A stretch of DNA of 64,000 nucleotides. Source: Bryoerythrophyllum caledonicum (lineage: Eukaryota > Streptophyta > Bryopsida > Pottiales > Pottiaceae). The position numbers and the translations under genes are program-made. The notes under the pieces are model-generated. The model was given only the letters and a program-made list of their open reading frames with translations. It searched no databases and was not told the origin of the DNA. Below are positions 44,738 through 56,358 of the stretch, piece by piece. The stretch spans positions 16,310,990-16,374,989 of the forward strand of contig OZ020518.1 in NCBI GenBank assembly GCA_963971425.1, in the 5' to 3' direction. Position 1 is the stretch's first letter. Every line of letters starts with the position of its first letter.

Positions 44738-45823
44738 GTTTCAGCAGCTTGCTTTCGGTAAACCCTCAATTACTTGTGATTTTTGGCATGGAATGACCTC
44801 ACTCAAGATAGAATATAGTTCCATACAACTTATGCAATGTATAGAGGAAAATTACGCAATGTCAACATACGTTGACATATTCCACACACGGAAGGAAAAA
44901 AGGTATATTACATTCTTCAAGTGTATGTATTTTATAATTTGCACGGTCAAATTTTACAAAATGCTTTGAATGTCTTCTTGTAGCAATAAAACTTCGAGAT
45001 CCTTCAATTGAAAATAGCAAAATTGTACTTATATGTCTCATTATATTTCATCTTAATGGAGCACTTTAGAGGAGTGGTTTTGCTGAAACATAGTCATAAT
45101 TCTTTAGGGCTCAAGAATAAGGAGTCTATTATGGTAAGGACACCAAGTGTTGCAAGCGTATTACTAAGGAGTCCTTATGATAAAAAAAAATTGATTCAAG
45201 GATTTAAAGTATTGTAAGGATCACAAGCGTAAATTTTATCTCTTTGTTTAGGTTGTCAAATCTTATAAGGTAGACGACCTGTTTCCGATCACCTTAAGCA
45301 ATTCAACATACTTCTGGTGGAGTAACAAATAGGCAAAAAAATTTGCAGTGTAGGGAAATAGATTTGAAGGTCACATATTTTTAATGTTGGGGCAATATTG
45401 AATTTACTATGAATTTTCAAAGTGAAGATTCTCTCCAACCCGTTCTCGCAATATAGACTGACCTATTTCCAAGAACTGTAAAACTAGATTTTGATGTTGG
45501 TGCTACTTCATATCAAGAACACATGATAACCAAAAATCAAACTCTCTTGCTATTGGAACTGAACACCATGTGAACTTTATACTGCGCTAGTAAAACCTAA
45601 ATTAATGTGAACCAAGCAGCCTGGTTACAGGAGCATGAAACTCGGAGGTCGTCATGGCCAATCCCTATTACCGGCCAGCCAGCTCGCCAATCCCGCCCAG
45701 CTGGAATGCGAAACCAAACCCCATGGCCATTCCACTCCCGTGCACCCTGACCAAGTCCGCTCGGAGAACCTTTTATCTTTGCTTCCCGCCCAACGGCCAC
45801 GGCTGGTCGGCAACGTCTCCATG
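44738..45823. other. 3' flank of kinase B, no gene seen
   Basis: AT-rich to about 45.55 kb, then GC-richer as the pogo-type gene begins. No supported feature. Confidence 0.4.
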
Positions 45824-48612
45824 CTAGTGCTCTCTGCGAGGAGGGAGCGGCCATGGTTGAGGATGCATGGTTGCAGCTGGATATGGGAGGGGGAATTGAG
45901 GCATGGCGCTCAAGTGGGGAAGCATGGCTGACGGTTGAGACGACGGCGTAGATTGCAAAGGTGCGCCAAACTGATGGAATGGGTGATTGAATACGAACTG
46001 ACCATTGGAGGAAGATGCATACGGTGCGGGGTGCTGGTTGAAGAATGAGAAATCTGCTTGCTGCGCCTGCATGTCAGCATTGGGGCTCCTCACGTCTTCG
46101 CCGCCGCCACTTCGCACAGGGCGAGAGTCAATTTGTCGGGCCTCTGCGCTCTCTGCCGCTATGGAAACCTCTAGATGCCGCGACTCCCTCCTTCCAAGCG
46201 CCCTGGCCGCCTTCAATGCGCGCTCACGCGCGAGCAGCGCCGCGCGCTCCGCTTTGATCCGCGCAGCCTCCTCCCGCTCAAGCGCCTTCGCACGCACAAC
46301 CTCTTCACGCTCCTACGCTTTCCTTGCCCGAGCTTCGGCCAACTGAACTGCGCGGGCTTCCCTCTCCCGTCGCTCTTCTTCGCGTTCCAAGACCTTCCTC
46401 CGTTTCATTTCTTCCCTCTCAATTCGATTTCTTTCCTTCGCTCTGGCCGCTTCTTCCTTCTTCTCTTGCAATTGTTCAACTGCGCTCACGTAAATGTCTT
46501 ATGTGAGCATGACGGACTTTGTGAAATCCACGATTGGATCGATGAATCGTCGTCTTGGCGCTCTTGTTGTGATTGTAGGAAGCGTTAAAAAACGCATGAT
46601 GGACTCCGGGTTGCTTAAGGTGGGATCGAGCCCTACTATCTCCTCGGCGATGGTGGAATCAAAGGTATCAGCATCGACAAAAAAATGCGATACAGTGGAG
46701 GCGGGAATCTGGTCTAGCTCGGCTGCAATATCGACTCCTGCGGAACCAGGTAAGTGCTCCTCGGTACCACTCCCGACGGAGTTTGGTTGGTCGTGTTCAT
46801 GGCCGTGATGTTGTTGGTCCAGTCTCTGCTCGTCGTCTTGCTGGTCGTGTCCATGGTCGTCTTGCTCGTCGTCTTGTTGCTCGTAGGCTGCACTCGGCCC
46901 CAAATGAACATTCATGGCATCCATGTTAAAGGGTAAAATGCCGGTGCTACTAAAGCCTTTTTGATGTTGTGGAGGGTTAATGCCCTCCTCAACATCAATG
47001 ATACCCAATGCGCAAGCGTATGTTTTGTAGCAGGTTGGTTGAGGTTGCAAGAAGTCCAAAAATCTCTATACTCCTTGAAGAATGTCTTGAATGGCTTAAA
47101 TACGCTCACGTCTAATGGTTGCATTGCGTGAGATGTATGGCTTGGTAGAGTTAATAGGTCAAGTCCGGTGTTGCGTGCTTCCTGAACCACATCCAAAGTA
47201 ATATGACTTGCATGACCATCAAGTATGAGCAAGTGTCTCTGATCAATAGAAATGCCATCCATCCGTCGCACACTTTCTGTAAAGTGGGAAATCCAAGTAC
47301 TGAAGAGATAGCTAGTCATCCAAGCTCTTGGTTGCATGGACATAGTAGCTCATGGTTCACAACGTTCTATGTAATTTTGTCGAAAACGCATGCCTTTGAA
47401 CACATAAAATGATGGTATTGCTAACCCAGTTGCATTCATACAGACAAGAACCGAGAGCCATTCTCTCTGATTGGGAACAATCGAGTGGACACGACAAGAA
47501 CCCCTGCGCGCAATGACAATACCGCCGCCATTTCTTCCCGCTTGCACGCCCGTCTCATCACAGTTCCACACGTGTTCTGGAGGATACATATGTAAGATAT
47601 ACAAGTAATTTAAATTGTCATTAAAACTCTGCACATTTTCTTTGCATCATCCATTTGCCCTTGATGCCTCTAGTGCCTACGACACCCTTAGTGTGAGGTC
47701 GGGATGCCAGTGCTTAAACCACTGTAACGAGCCATCCCCCGGTATTCCATTCTTGAATGGCGTGATCCTGTCCTTGGTTATTTCGAATACCTTCATTTTT
47801 AATCCTATGGGACTCAAACTAAGGCCTCTCTCACACATATTGACCAGGTATGCAACAATCAGCTCTTCTTTAGTTGGACTGAGCACACCCACAAGACCTC
47901 TCTTTCTAGACTTTCTCTCACCATAACACCACTCCTTGAATGTTGAATACGGAATGCCATGGCACTGGGAGGCTTGCCGCATGCTCATACCTTCATCATA
48001 AGCTGCAAGCGCTCATGCCATTTGCTCCTCTATCCATTGCTGATTTTTTTTTAACTTTCAGCTCCTCTCCTCAATGCTTGTTGTCGAGGTCTTTGCTCAC
48101 TGCTCTGCTGCGTGTTGGTGTTCACAGGATCCGCCAGGTCAGTGATATCTTCCACGGATTGTGTCGATGTGGCTTGATGTTGGGCGTCGGCTCTCATGTT
48201 GCGATGACCATAGCAAGACAATGGGTTGGTGAAAACGGATACACCGCTCGGAGTGAAACATTGACCGTGTTGTATGCCGCCGAAGCCTTGGTTGTTGCCC
48301 TGCGTGGCCTTGGAGCGTTGCACCCTACCCCGGAAGCCCACACTCTGCCCGCCCCCCAAGCCCTGCGATGATGCAGCTCGAGCCCTCCGTGAATCTCTCA
48401 GTTTATGGATTGCCTACAGCGGTGTGTAGTCGAACAGGCGCTCTTCGGTGGGAGTCTCCTCATCACTCTAGCTATTGTCTCCATCCCACACTCCTAAACT
48501 GTCACCAAACTCTTGGTTGGGAGCAAACTCCTCATCATTCTCCTCATCAGTAACTAGCATGTGATCACTCTCTTCATACTGCTCGTTTCTAGTGAAACTC
48601 TGAGGTGCCATG
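45824..48612 (-). pseudogene. pogo/Tigger-type (Tc1-mariner) DDE transposase, decayed
   Basis: Minus strand from an ATG at 48,612. An acidic N-terminal region is followed by a CENP-B/Psq-type helix-turn-helix (GMSMRQASQCHGIPYSTFKE), then the catalytic core: VWNCDETG (first Asp), LLILDGHASH (second) and HAMQPLDVSVFKPFK (third), the DDE_1 pattern. After the core come GILPFN and a long Glu/Arg-rich coiled coil with a Pro/Gln tail, reminiscent of plant pogo-like proteins. The enzyme would cut and reinsert DNA at TA. It is broken by TAG at 48,468, 48,414, 47,677 and 46,313, TGA at 48,013, 47,647 and 47,350, TAA at 46,499, and frame changes near 48,045 (poly-A run) and 46,955 (AAAAAG). Inverted ends were not found by eye. 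Confidence 0.88.
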
Positions 48613-49055
48613 TTGCACCGTTGAAAGGCACTCCTGAACTTAAAATTTTGAATACAAATCCACTCAATGTTATGTGTGTCGTGCACAACCGCATCGTACC
48701 AAGATAACATCGTGCTAATCAGGTGAGAACGCACAGTCAGAGACAACTCGAGAGTAACGGTGACATAACCACCACCGTTACCTCTATAAAACAATAATAC
48801 AATGCACACTTACACACTTTCAGCAATCCAGACTTGGGGAAAAAGAACTAAATGACCCATGACCTCGTACATCAAGAAGTAGTAAGCGGTCTCCAAGTAC
48901 CCCTTTACTCGCCCCCTTCGCCCGTGCTGAAGCCCCTTTCACACCGGCGAACCACATAGTTTACATGTAAACTGAATGATAACCGCGAATGAAAACCTCT
49001 CAAAACCATAGAATCACTGTAATCCACATGAAAAGGCGCTAAAAGACTTAACAAA
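48613..49055. other. spacer between pogo-type and Gypsy elements
   Basis: No gene seen. On the minus strand it lies downstream of the Gypsy integrase, so it should contain the 3' end of that element. A purine-rich run ending GTAAAGGGG (minus strand, about 48,900-48,925) could be its polypurine tract. No LTR could be paired with the 5' side. Confidence 0.35.
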
Positions 49056-49140
49056 CAAAGGGTAGGCCGGGTGCAAGTAGAGCCCCATCGTCAATCGCCT
49101 CTAACATATTTTTAATGCTAGACTTTGTCCACTCAGACCC

Positions 49141-50559
49141 TCAACGTGCTAAACACTCAGGACAAGACCATTGATCCACTGGTACTTCCAACAGAGGTGG
49201 AGTTAAGCATTCTAAATGCCACCCCGTAGAACATAAGTCACAAATAACCATAGTGGCTGCCCTTTTGGCACTACCACGCAACCGACAACGTAATCCAGCA
49301 GAGATGTGAGAGAGACCAGGGTGTATTGTCCCATCAATGTGTGGCAAGTGACAAGGTCCACAATTACGTGTGTGATCCTTCCACTTCTTGCCATCACGAC
49401 CCTCCAACACTAACACTCCTGAGTCCTTCACCTCACGAACTCTCAAGATTACCCTTCCTGCTGTCACATCCAAGGTGGTGGGCACTACTTGCTGCAAATA
49501 CACATAGTCTCCAGGTGTGAAACGCCGCACCTTCGGTCGATAACCACCTCCCCGAATTGTAGCATAGCGCAACGTATCTCGATGTTGAGCAATGGAGAGG
49601 TTCTCCAATGCCATAGGCATCACCCTTTTGAACAACTCTGCACGTTGCTCACACACTTGAGCCCACGTGTCTGGATTGTCCATGTTAGCCAACACGGTGT
49701 CAGCATCTGCTTGAATGGCCTTCGGTAAAACCGGGTGCCTTCCAAACAATAGATAGTAAGGTGAAAAAGACGCCAAGGATGCCTGTTCGCTGAACCGATA
49801 GCCCATTGCTATCCATGGTAGCTGTAAATCCCAATCCTGGTGATGTCCTTTCTTCAAGCTGTACTTCCGGAGCCCCCTCTTGACGGTTTGCACTATGCGC
49901 TCCGCCAATCCATTTGCTTCGGGGTGATCCCTCGAAGTAGTGCGATGATCTATCATCGCTTGCTCACACAACGTCTGAAACTCACCCAAGAATTCTCTTC
50001 CTTGGTCTGTAAGTACCTCTACTGGAACTCCAAAGCGACTCAGAACACGGTCAAGAAATGAATATACAGCTCCCTCACTAAACTTATCAGGTAATGCCAC
50101 TAACTCTATCCATTTCGAGAAATGCTCGATGATTACCAACACATACTTGTTGTGTCGAGGTGTCACTGGCAATGGACCTGCAAAATCCAAGCTCCATCTA
50201 TATCCTAAGCCCATAATTGGCAAAGGTTGTAACTGAGGCATTGGAGCGTTAAAAGACGCTCGTACCCGGTCACACACCATACACCGAGCCACTAGAGCTT
50301 GCACTTGGGATTGCATTCCACGCCACCAGTAGTGAATCTGAAGTAGACTATAAGTCCTCCGCACTCCAAAGTGTCCAAGGTCCTCATGTGTGTCTTTAAT
50401 CAGTTTCACTCTTTCTATTGGAGTTGGTACTATCTTCTTAATACCATCTGGCCACACTCTGACAAGGTGAGTCTTCTCCCACACAAACCTCTTAGCTCGT
50501 TGTAGAATCCTATCTCTCTCCTTATGAGACCATGAAGCCACCGTTTCTCCATCTTGCAA
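49141..50559 (-). pseudogene. Gypsy integrase with C-terminal PHD-like finger
   Basis: Continues in frame after TAG at 50,563. The HHCC zinc domain (HEDLGHFG and later CMVC), the DDE core (LDFAGPLP, VLTDQGREF, DHPEANGLAERIVQTVKR) and the usual C-terminal beta module (RFTPGDYVYLQQ) are present. After that come a CGPC pair and a segment CDLCSTGWHLECLTPPLLEV then WSCPEC. Its spacing (C-x2-C, x4, H-x2-C, x14, C-x2-C) and sequence match the second half of a PHD finger, a histone-tail reader. In chromoviruses a chromodomain occupies this place and steers integration, so the finger may play the same part. The reading frame reaches TGA at 49,141; past it the frame stays open to TAA at about 49,056 with protein-like sequence, so the true end may be there. 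Confidence 0.9.
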
Positions 50560-50562
50560 AAA

Positions 50563-52266
50563 CTACATCACATTTGTATCTTCGTGAATATCTCTGGTGC
50601 CCCCAGACTCCTCACCTCCATCCTCATCTACTGTGGCCACAATAGCTTCCCCAGTGTTGTCTCCCTTCATTGCCAATATCCCCAGAAAACCCGAACAATG
50701 CCACCCTGGCAACGGGTCGGTTTCACCCTCAGTATGCCACCTAGCACCTGTATCATCCTCTTGGTTTGGAATTGGATTGCGGCTAAGGCCATCTGCATCC
50801 ATATTAACCAAACCTGCCCTATGAACCACCTTGAAGTCATACTCCATCAACATCAAGGCCCACCGTGCCAATTTTCCTGTCAATTTATCAGACTCCATCA
50901 ACCATTTCAACGACTGATGATCAGTAACTAACAGAAATTCGTTACCATAAAGGTAACACCGAAAATGAGCAATTGCCCATATCGCAGCCAAACATTCCCC
51001 CTCATACGAGCTATACTGAGCCTCAGCATTGTTGTTGGACCGGCTGGCATACGCAATCACAAATTCCTTGCCATCATCATCCATTTGCGTCAATACTGCA
51101 CCAATCCCCAACGAGCTCCAATCTGTGTGTAGCTGGTATGTCCTTCCTGCTATAGGCCTCCGAAGTATTGGTGCTGATGCCAAACGGTCTTTCAATTGTT
51201 GAAAGGCCGCCTCTTGCTCGACTCCCCAGATCCAAGGTTGATCATTCCTTGTCAACATGGTTAATGGCTTGGCAATAGCACTGAAAGTTTTGACAAACTT
51301 TCTATAATAGTTACACAACCCCGGAAATGCTCTCAACCTACCAACATCTCCTGGTCTAGGAATAGACATCACTACTTCCACTTTGCTAGCTACCACACCT
51401 AATCCACTTGGATAAATCATGTGGCCTAAATACTCAATGCGATCAAAGTAGAATTTGCACTTACCAGGGTGCAACTTTAATCCATGAAGCCTCAATCTAG
51501 CAAAAACCTCCATCAAGTGTAGTCTATGTTGTTTTCGATTCCTACTAAAGACAATGATGTCATCATTATAGCATCTCACGAAATCCAACCCCGAGAATAC
51601 TCTGTCCATGACCCTTTGAAATTCTGCTGGAGCATTCTTCAATCCAAACGGTAGAAACTTCCATAGAAACAACCGGTCCTTCCCATCCCTGTCAATGCCC
51701 CAGAACGCGGTCTTCTCCTTGTCTTCCTCTCTCAATCCAATCTGGTGGTATCCAGAGCGTAAATCCAACGTACTAAACACCTTGGCATGGCCAATGGCCT
51801 CAAAGTTCTCCTCAGGAGTTGGCATTGCATAACAGTCTGACTTAGTGAATTTATTAATTCTCCTATAGTCACCATACATCTTTTTCTCAGTCCAATTACC
51901 ATAAATGTCCTTCTTGGATGGCATAATCGTTGCTGATGCATACTCACAATCTGGAGGAGCCAACTCCACCAACCCTGCAGCCATCAATTCTTCAGTGCGA
52001 GCACGAATCATCTTCCGCTCCATGTCACTGTACTTATATGGCTTTCGATAAATTGGTGCTTCGTCAGTTAAGTTAATACGCATTTCTTGCCCCTTCAACA
52101 CTCCCAAATCATGTAAACTGAAAGCAAAGCAATCTAAATACTCCTTCAGGAACTCATGTTCCTCCACCTCCACTGCTCCATCCGCCAGGCCTACTCTTGG
52201 TTTCCAAGTGTCCTTAGTCACCACCTCCTTCGGTTCCTTTAGAGCAGGGTTTTCCACCCTTGGTTG
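50563..52266 (-). pseudogene. Gypsy reverse transcriptase and RNase H
   Basis: RT palm motifs are clear: YSDMERKMIRARTEELMAAG at the start, STLDLRSGYHQI, FLPFGLKNAPAEFQR, and the active site RCYNDDIIVFS (YxDD type). RNase H follows with LHTDWSSLGIGAVL, YEGECLAAIWA and LVTDHQSLKWLM, then the NMDADGLSRNP end typical of this domain. It is open from the in-frame TAG at 52,267 to the next TAG at 50,563. It copies the element RNA into DNA in cytoplasmic particles. A short acidic linker (VDEDGGEESGG) leads to the integrase. Confidence 0.95.
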
Positions 52267-53706
52267 CTATTGAATCCCCAGTGAAGGAGACTCCCCTCCT
52301 TCCTCCTCAATAACACTCCCAAGTCCTTCCAATTGACCCAATTTGTCAATTTCTTCCATGTGAAGAGCTGTGTGTTCTTCCAAGAAGATCTTCTCCACAA
52401 CATCCTCCAAATCCATCCTCTGGTGAGCCAATCTGTTCCCTTCACTCCAGTTCTCTCCTTCATAGTGAAGATCTATTGCTGTGGTAGTCGCAAAATTATT
52501 TGCGGTATCCCACATGTTCCGTGGATGAGGTGCAAAGGTCCTCTCGCCTCCAACCACCTTGCTTGTCACCCTGACAGAGGCAAGTGGTTCTCCTGCCGCC
52601 CGCAACTCATAATAACCCATGTAACTAGTTAAACTAGAAGCTAACCGCTTCTGTTCTGCAACCACTAATGAAACAATCCAAGTCAAGCAATTCAAATCCA
52701 TGGCCTGACCAAGTAAAAATCGTCTCTGTGGTTCTAAAATCCCAAGCACATCGGTGGTGCCAGTGGGAAACCCCATGGCTCTCTCTCTCTCATCTGCATT
52801 GGGCTCTACCATCTCCTGAGACACTGAATCCCAAACAAGTCCAGGTCCATTATCCTTGAAAGCATAAGACCTTGCAAAACTAACCAACGTGGGCAAGGCC
52901 CTACGTGGTTCCCCCTTGCGGTTAACCACCGCTAATGGGGCCTGATCATCGTGATACACGCGCCGTGGTGTCTTGTGAGGATCCAAAATGTCACTCACAT
53001 ACACATCTGGGCGTTTAATACGACCCACCGCGGACTGTAGCAACTCTCCTGGTGCCAGGTTTGTCCACCACAAGCGTGGTCTATGTGCCCTGGACCCTAC
53101 TGCAGCCGCATCAATTAACACTGGCAATCCCAGATTCTGATGGATCTTATGCATACTCTCGAGTGTCTTGGACCTCGAACTGCTCACCACGGGCACGTTC
53201 TCCACAATATAACCAGGCGGTTGCCTCTGAGAAGTCTGAAGCAATCGAAGCACTCGAATCATGTCAAAGAACCTGGAAGAACAGGAATCCTTTAACCCAT
53301 TCTGATTGCCTGCCATAGACATGCCTTGGCAAGGCCATCATGCAATGACAAGGTCCACATGACCCACTCGGTGAATGTCATCGTCTGACAACAAGGAAAT
53401 ATCACCCGCAAGTGTAGAGAAGGAGGTTTTGATGGCATTAGTGGCCAACAATTCTGGGAATTGAGTCCTCAGCCTCCGTGTGTGACGTTTGGCCACATGC
53501 CTTGCTGTTTCATCCACATCCACGTAAATGTAGCGCTTAATCTTGATCCCAGCTTGTAAAACAGCTGCCAAGCCTGTGCCAATTCCTCCGAAGAGCTCCA
53601 ATAATACGATACCATCCATTGGTGCCTTCCAATGGATAGTAGCAGTGTCTAACGGAGGCCCCATGTCTTGGTCAACTCCAGTCTCCTGTTGCATCTGTGG
53701 TAGCAT
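52267..53706 (-). pseudogene. retrotransposon-borne DNMT3-like cytosine methyltransferase
   Basis: Motif I LELFGGIGTGLAA binds AdoMet; motif II region VDVDETARHVAKRH; DLVIA then WPCQGMSMAGN, the Pro-Cys motif IV with the catalytic Cys; GYIVENV (motif VI, ENV); GSRAHRPRLWW (motif VIII); ERERAMGFPTG and LLGQAMDLN (motifs IX-X). Details such as PVLIDA before the Arg-rich motif and GFP..TTDV resemble the DNMT3 group. Such an enzyme would methylate DNA de novo and might mark the element's own copies. A TGA at 53,338-53,340 falls inside motif IV, just before the catalytic Pro-Cys pair, so this copy cannot make the whole enzyme without readthrough. A C-terminal stretch of about 130 residues linking to RT has no recognised domain. 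Confidence 0.9.
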
Positions 53707-53715
53707 AGATTGTTG

Positions 53716-55186
53716 TCATGCCTCTTCCACTGCTAACTCCGTGGCCTCCCTCAACTGGGTGGTGTTACTCCACGCCGCCTCAATCCCAGGTTTGTATCCT
53801 TCCTCCTCTCCACCACTTGTGTTGCCCATATAGACATCCACCTTCGCTGAAATGTGGTCAACCATAGAAGGATCCTCAAAACCTGCCTGAAACCATGAAG
53901 GTTTAATGTTCATACAACCAGAGAAGGCAAACACGTCAGCTAAGTTACCAGTAAGAACTCGAACAAATCGAGCTGGTAGCTGAGCCTTCCGCCCATCTCC
54001 TGCTTGCCATCCTGGTCTATAGCTTGCTGACTCCGTCCAGAAATCCAAGGTGAATCCCATAGGGTATAGCACCGCCGAGCCTACCAAGACGTCATACGAC
54101 TTGGCTTCAATAACGATCGCCTTCACCTTCATAGAACTGGCATCTGCCACATCACTTTGGTTAAGTTGTAAAACTAACTCAGCCCTTGTGATCCCTGTGG
54201 CGTGCTCTGTACCCCCCATGGATGTGCTAATGGTCCAGGGACACTTCTCCAAAGTATCCCCAGTTAATCCCAACCCTTCCATAGCAGACGCTCCCAACAT
54301 CAAAGGTTGAGCTCCCGAATCCAGAAGCACACGTCGAGGTACAAATATCCTCTCCTTAGGCCCAACGAGTTGGAAAATACCTTGGGAATTATCAACCACT
54401 ACCACACCAGGGGTAATGGATGATCTCTCAATCGCAGGTCTAGCGGCCATTGTCTTCACACGCATGGCTGCTGAAAGCAGCCCCTCGACGTTGTCACTCT
54501 GGTTCTCCTCTGCTTGGATGATCTCTGTCTTCAACACATTCACCCCCGTGAAGTTATCCAACTCACACCTTGAGGCTACACTTTTGAAAACCTCTCCCAC
54601 ACTGAAGCCATCCTGTGACAACATCTTAGCAGAAAATAACGAGGCTTCCCACACGGAAGTAGTTGCCTCCATAAGTGCTTCAGAACCTCCTATGAGTCCT
54701 CCAGCTTGTGGTAAGGCTCGTGTGGGTGTCGCCACTGGTCGTGGTGGAGGAACCATGGACGACGTAGGTACCATCTCTTCTAACGTGAAGGATTGTGGCA
54801 ACCTGGCTTGTCGGTTATCTTTTCCATGGTGTGGATCGAGAGTCGGAGTAGCTCCACGTGGAATATCCTTAGAAACTGGAGTATGGCTCCGTGTGAGAGC
54901 ATAGGCCTCCTGTGCCATCCTTAATGGCAAGTGCCATGCCACTCAACATAAAGTCTCCAAATTCATCATCCATTGAGCTAAAACCGCCCCCAGCATGAAA
55001 ACTGGGAGTAACCTGAGGCTTGCTACCCACCACATTGGTACTGGCACTCATAGCTTCCATCCTGGCCTCCAACTCGGCGAATTTGGCCTTCCAGCTCTTC
55101 TTCTCCCCTCCAGTGGTCTTGGACTCCTTGTCCTTGCCTCCTTTAGCTCCCTTACTTCCCGTGGGCTTCAAGTCTGGATGGAGCTT
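53716..55186 (-). pseudogene. Gypsy Gag tail and aspartic protease
   Basis: Two minus-strand frames overlap (55,171-54,869 and 54,942-53,716), joined across a one-base frame change near 54,920. The first is Lys-rich followed by a short coiled coil (KAKFAELEARMEAMSAS). The second contains the protease: RRVLLDSGAQPLMLGASAM with the catalytic DSG, then a flap region and DVLVGSAVLYPMGF. It would process the polyprotein. It runs without a break except TGA at 53,716 into the methyltransferase. Confidence 0.85.
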
Positions 55187-56332
55187 CTAGCAGCTGGCCT
55201 CTGCATGCCCCTTGGCACCACAACCCGAGCAAAAACCTCCAGTCTGAGGTGTGGAAGTCTTACCTTCCTTGCAATCCTTCTTCTGGTGTCCTGGCTTCCC
55301 ACATTTGAAGCACAAGGCACCAGACTTTGCAGTATACGAAGGAATGGCCACCTTGGCCACCTTAACCTTCTCTGGGACCTTCTCTTCTCGTTTGAAAAAG
55401 CCCATGGCTGCCTTCTCTTCCAGTAAGTTTATCTCAATCCGCTCTGAAGTCTCAAAAACAAACCGTAGTGTCGTGGGTACTCCCAATCGCAATGCCTCAT
55501 TGCGAACCAAGGTCTTCAACTCCTTATCCAGGATACTGTACCAATGTTGCACTGCCTGTTGTTCTGTAACTCCGTGAGTAGCTGAGATTAGTCTCCTTAA
55601 TCTCGCATGAGCCTCTCTAAGAGACTCGTCACCTCTACGTGTGAAGGAACGTAGGGCCTTCATCTTATCCGCCTTCTGTCCTTGGTAGTCTCTGTGGAGT
55701 TGCACGAAAAATTCCATGGTGGGATTGAATGGAGGTGGATGATTTACCAGTGCCTCTGGCTGCTCCACATCCTCCGTTGAGCTCATGCCTTCCTCCATCT
55801 TCCCCTTGGACAAGAGTGGGGGTGTCACCCTCGGTGCTCCACTGAACACGTCCACGTAGTTCGGTGCGTAGAAGTCCCTCCAGGCCATGATTTCGGTGAA
55901 ATGAGCTGCCTCGAACTCTCCGTAGTCCGCCAGTGGCGCTCCCTCCAGACACCCAAACAAGGCTCTCCACACCATATACGGATTGAAGTTGGGGTTACGT
56001 GACTTCTGGAGTTCACACCACATGGTGAACTCCCTCTTGAAGTCATCGACTTCGATGGTGCCCGTGGCACCTGAAAATCTTCGTACCCCTCTTTCTCCAC
56101 CTCCATATGGTGAAGTCATTTCCTCCCAATCAAAATATGACTGGTAAGGCTTTGTGGGTAACACTGGGACCTGAACACCCACTTGCGGGCTTTCTAAAAA
56201 TTCCTCCTCTTCCACCAGTGGCAAAACACTCTCCTCTACCTCTTCCGATTGACCACGAATTTCAGACAACACTCTCTCACTAGCATCTACTGAAAAGGGG
56301 GTGTTTCTACGTGTAAACCCGGAACCCTTCTA
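55187..56332 (-). pseudogene. Gypsy Gag with two CCHC zinc knuckles
   Basis: Gag-like helical domain around residues 120-260 (FFVQLHRDYQGQKADKMKAL to HWYSILDKELKTLVRNEALR), followed by CFKCGKPGHQKKDC and CSGCGAKGHAEASC, both CX2CX4HX4C knuckles that bind RNA. A TAG lies at 55,187-55,189 directly after the second knuckle and the same frame continues into the Lys-rich tail. Upstream an in-frame TAG at 56,330-56,332 precedes further coding-like sequence. Gag would form the particle shell. Confidence 0.9.
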
Positions 56333-56358
56333 GTTCTCCAGATTGCTAGTTTCATGAT

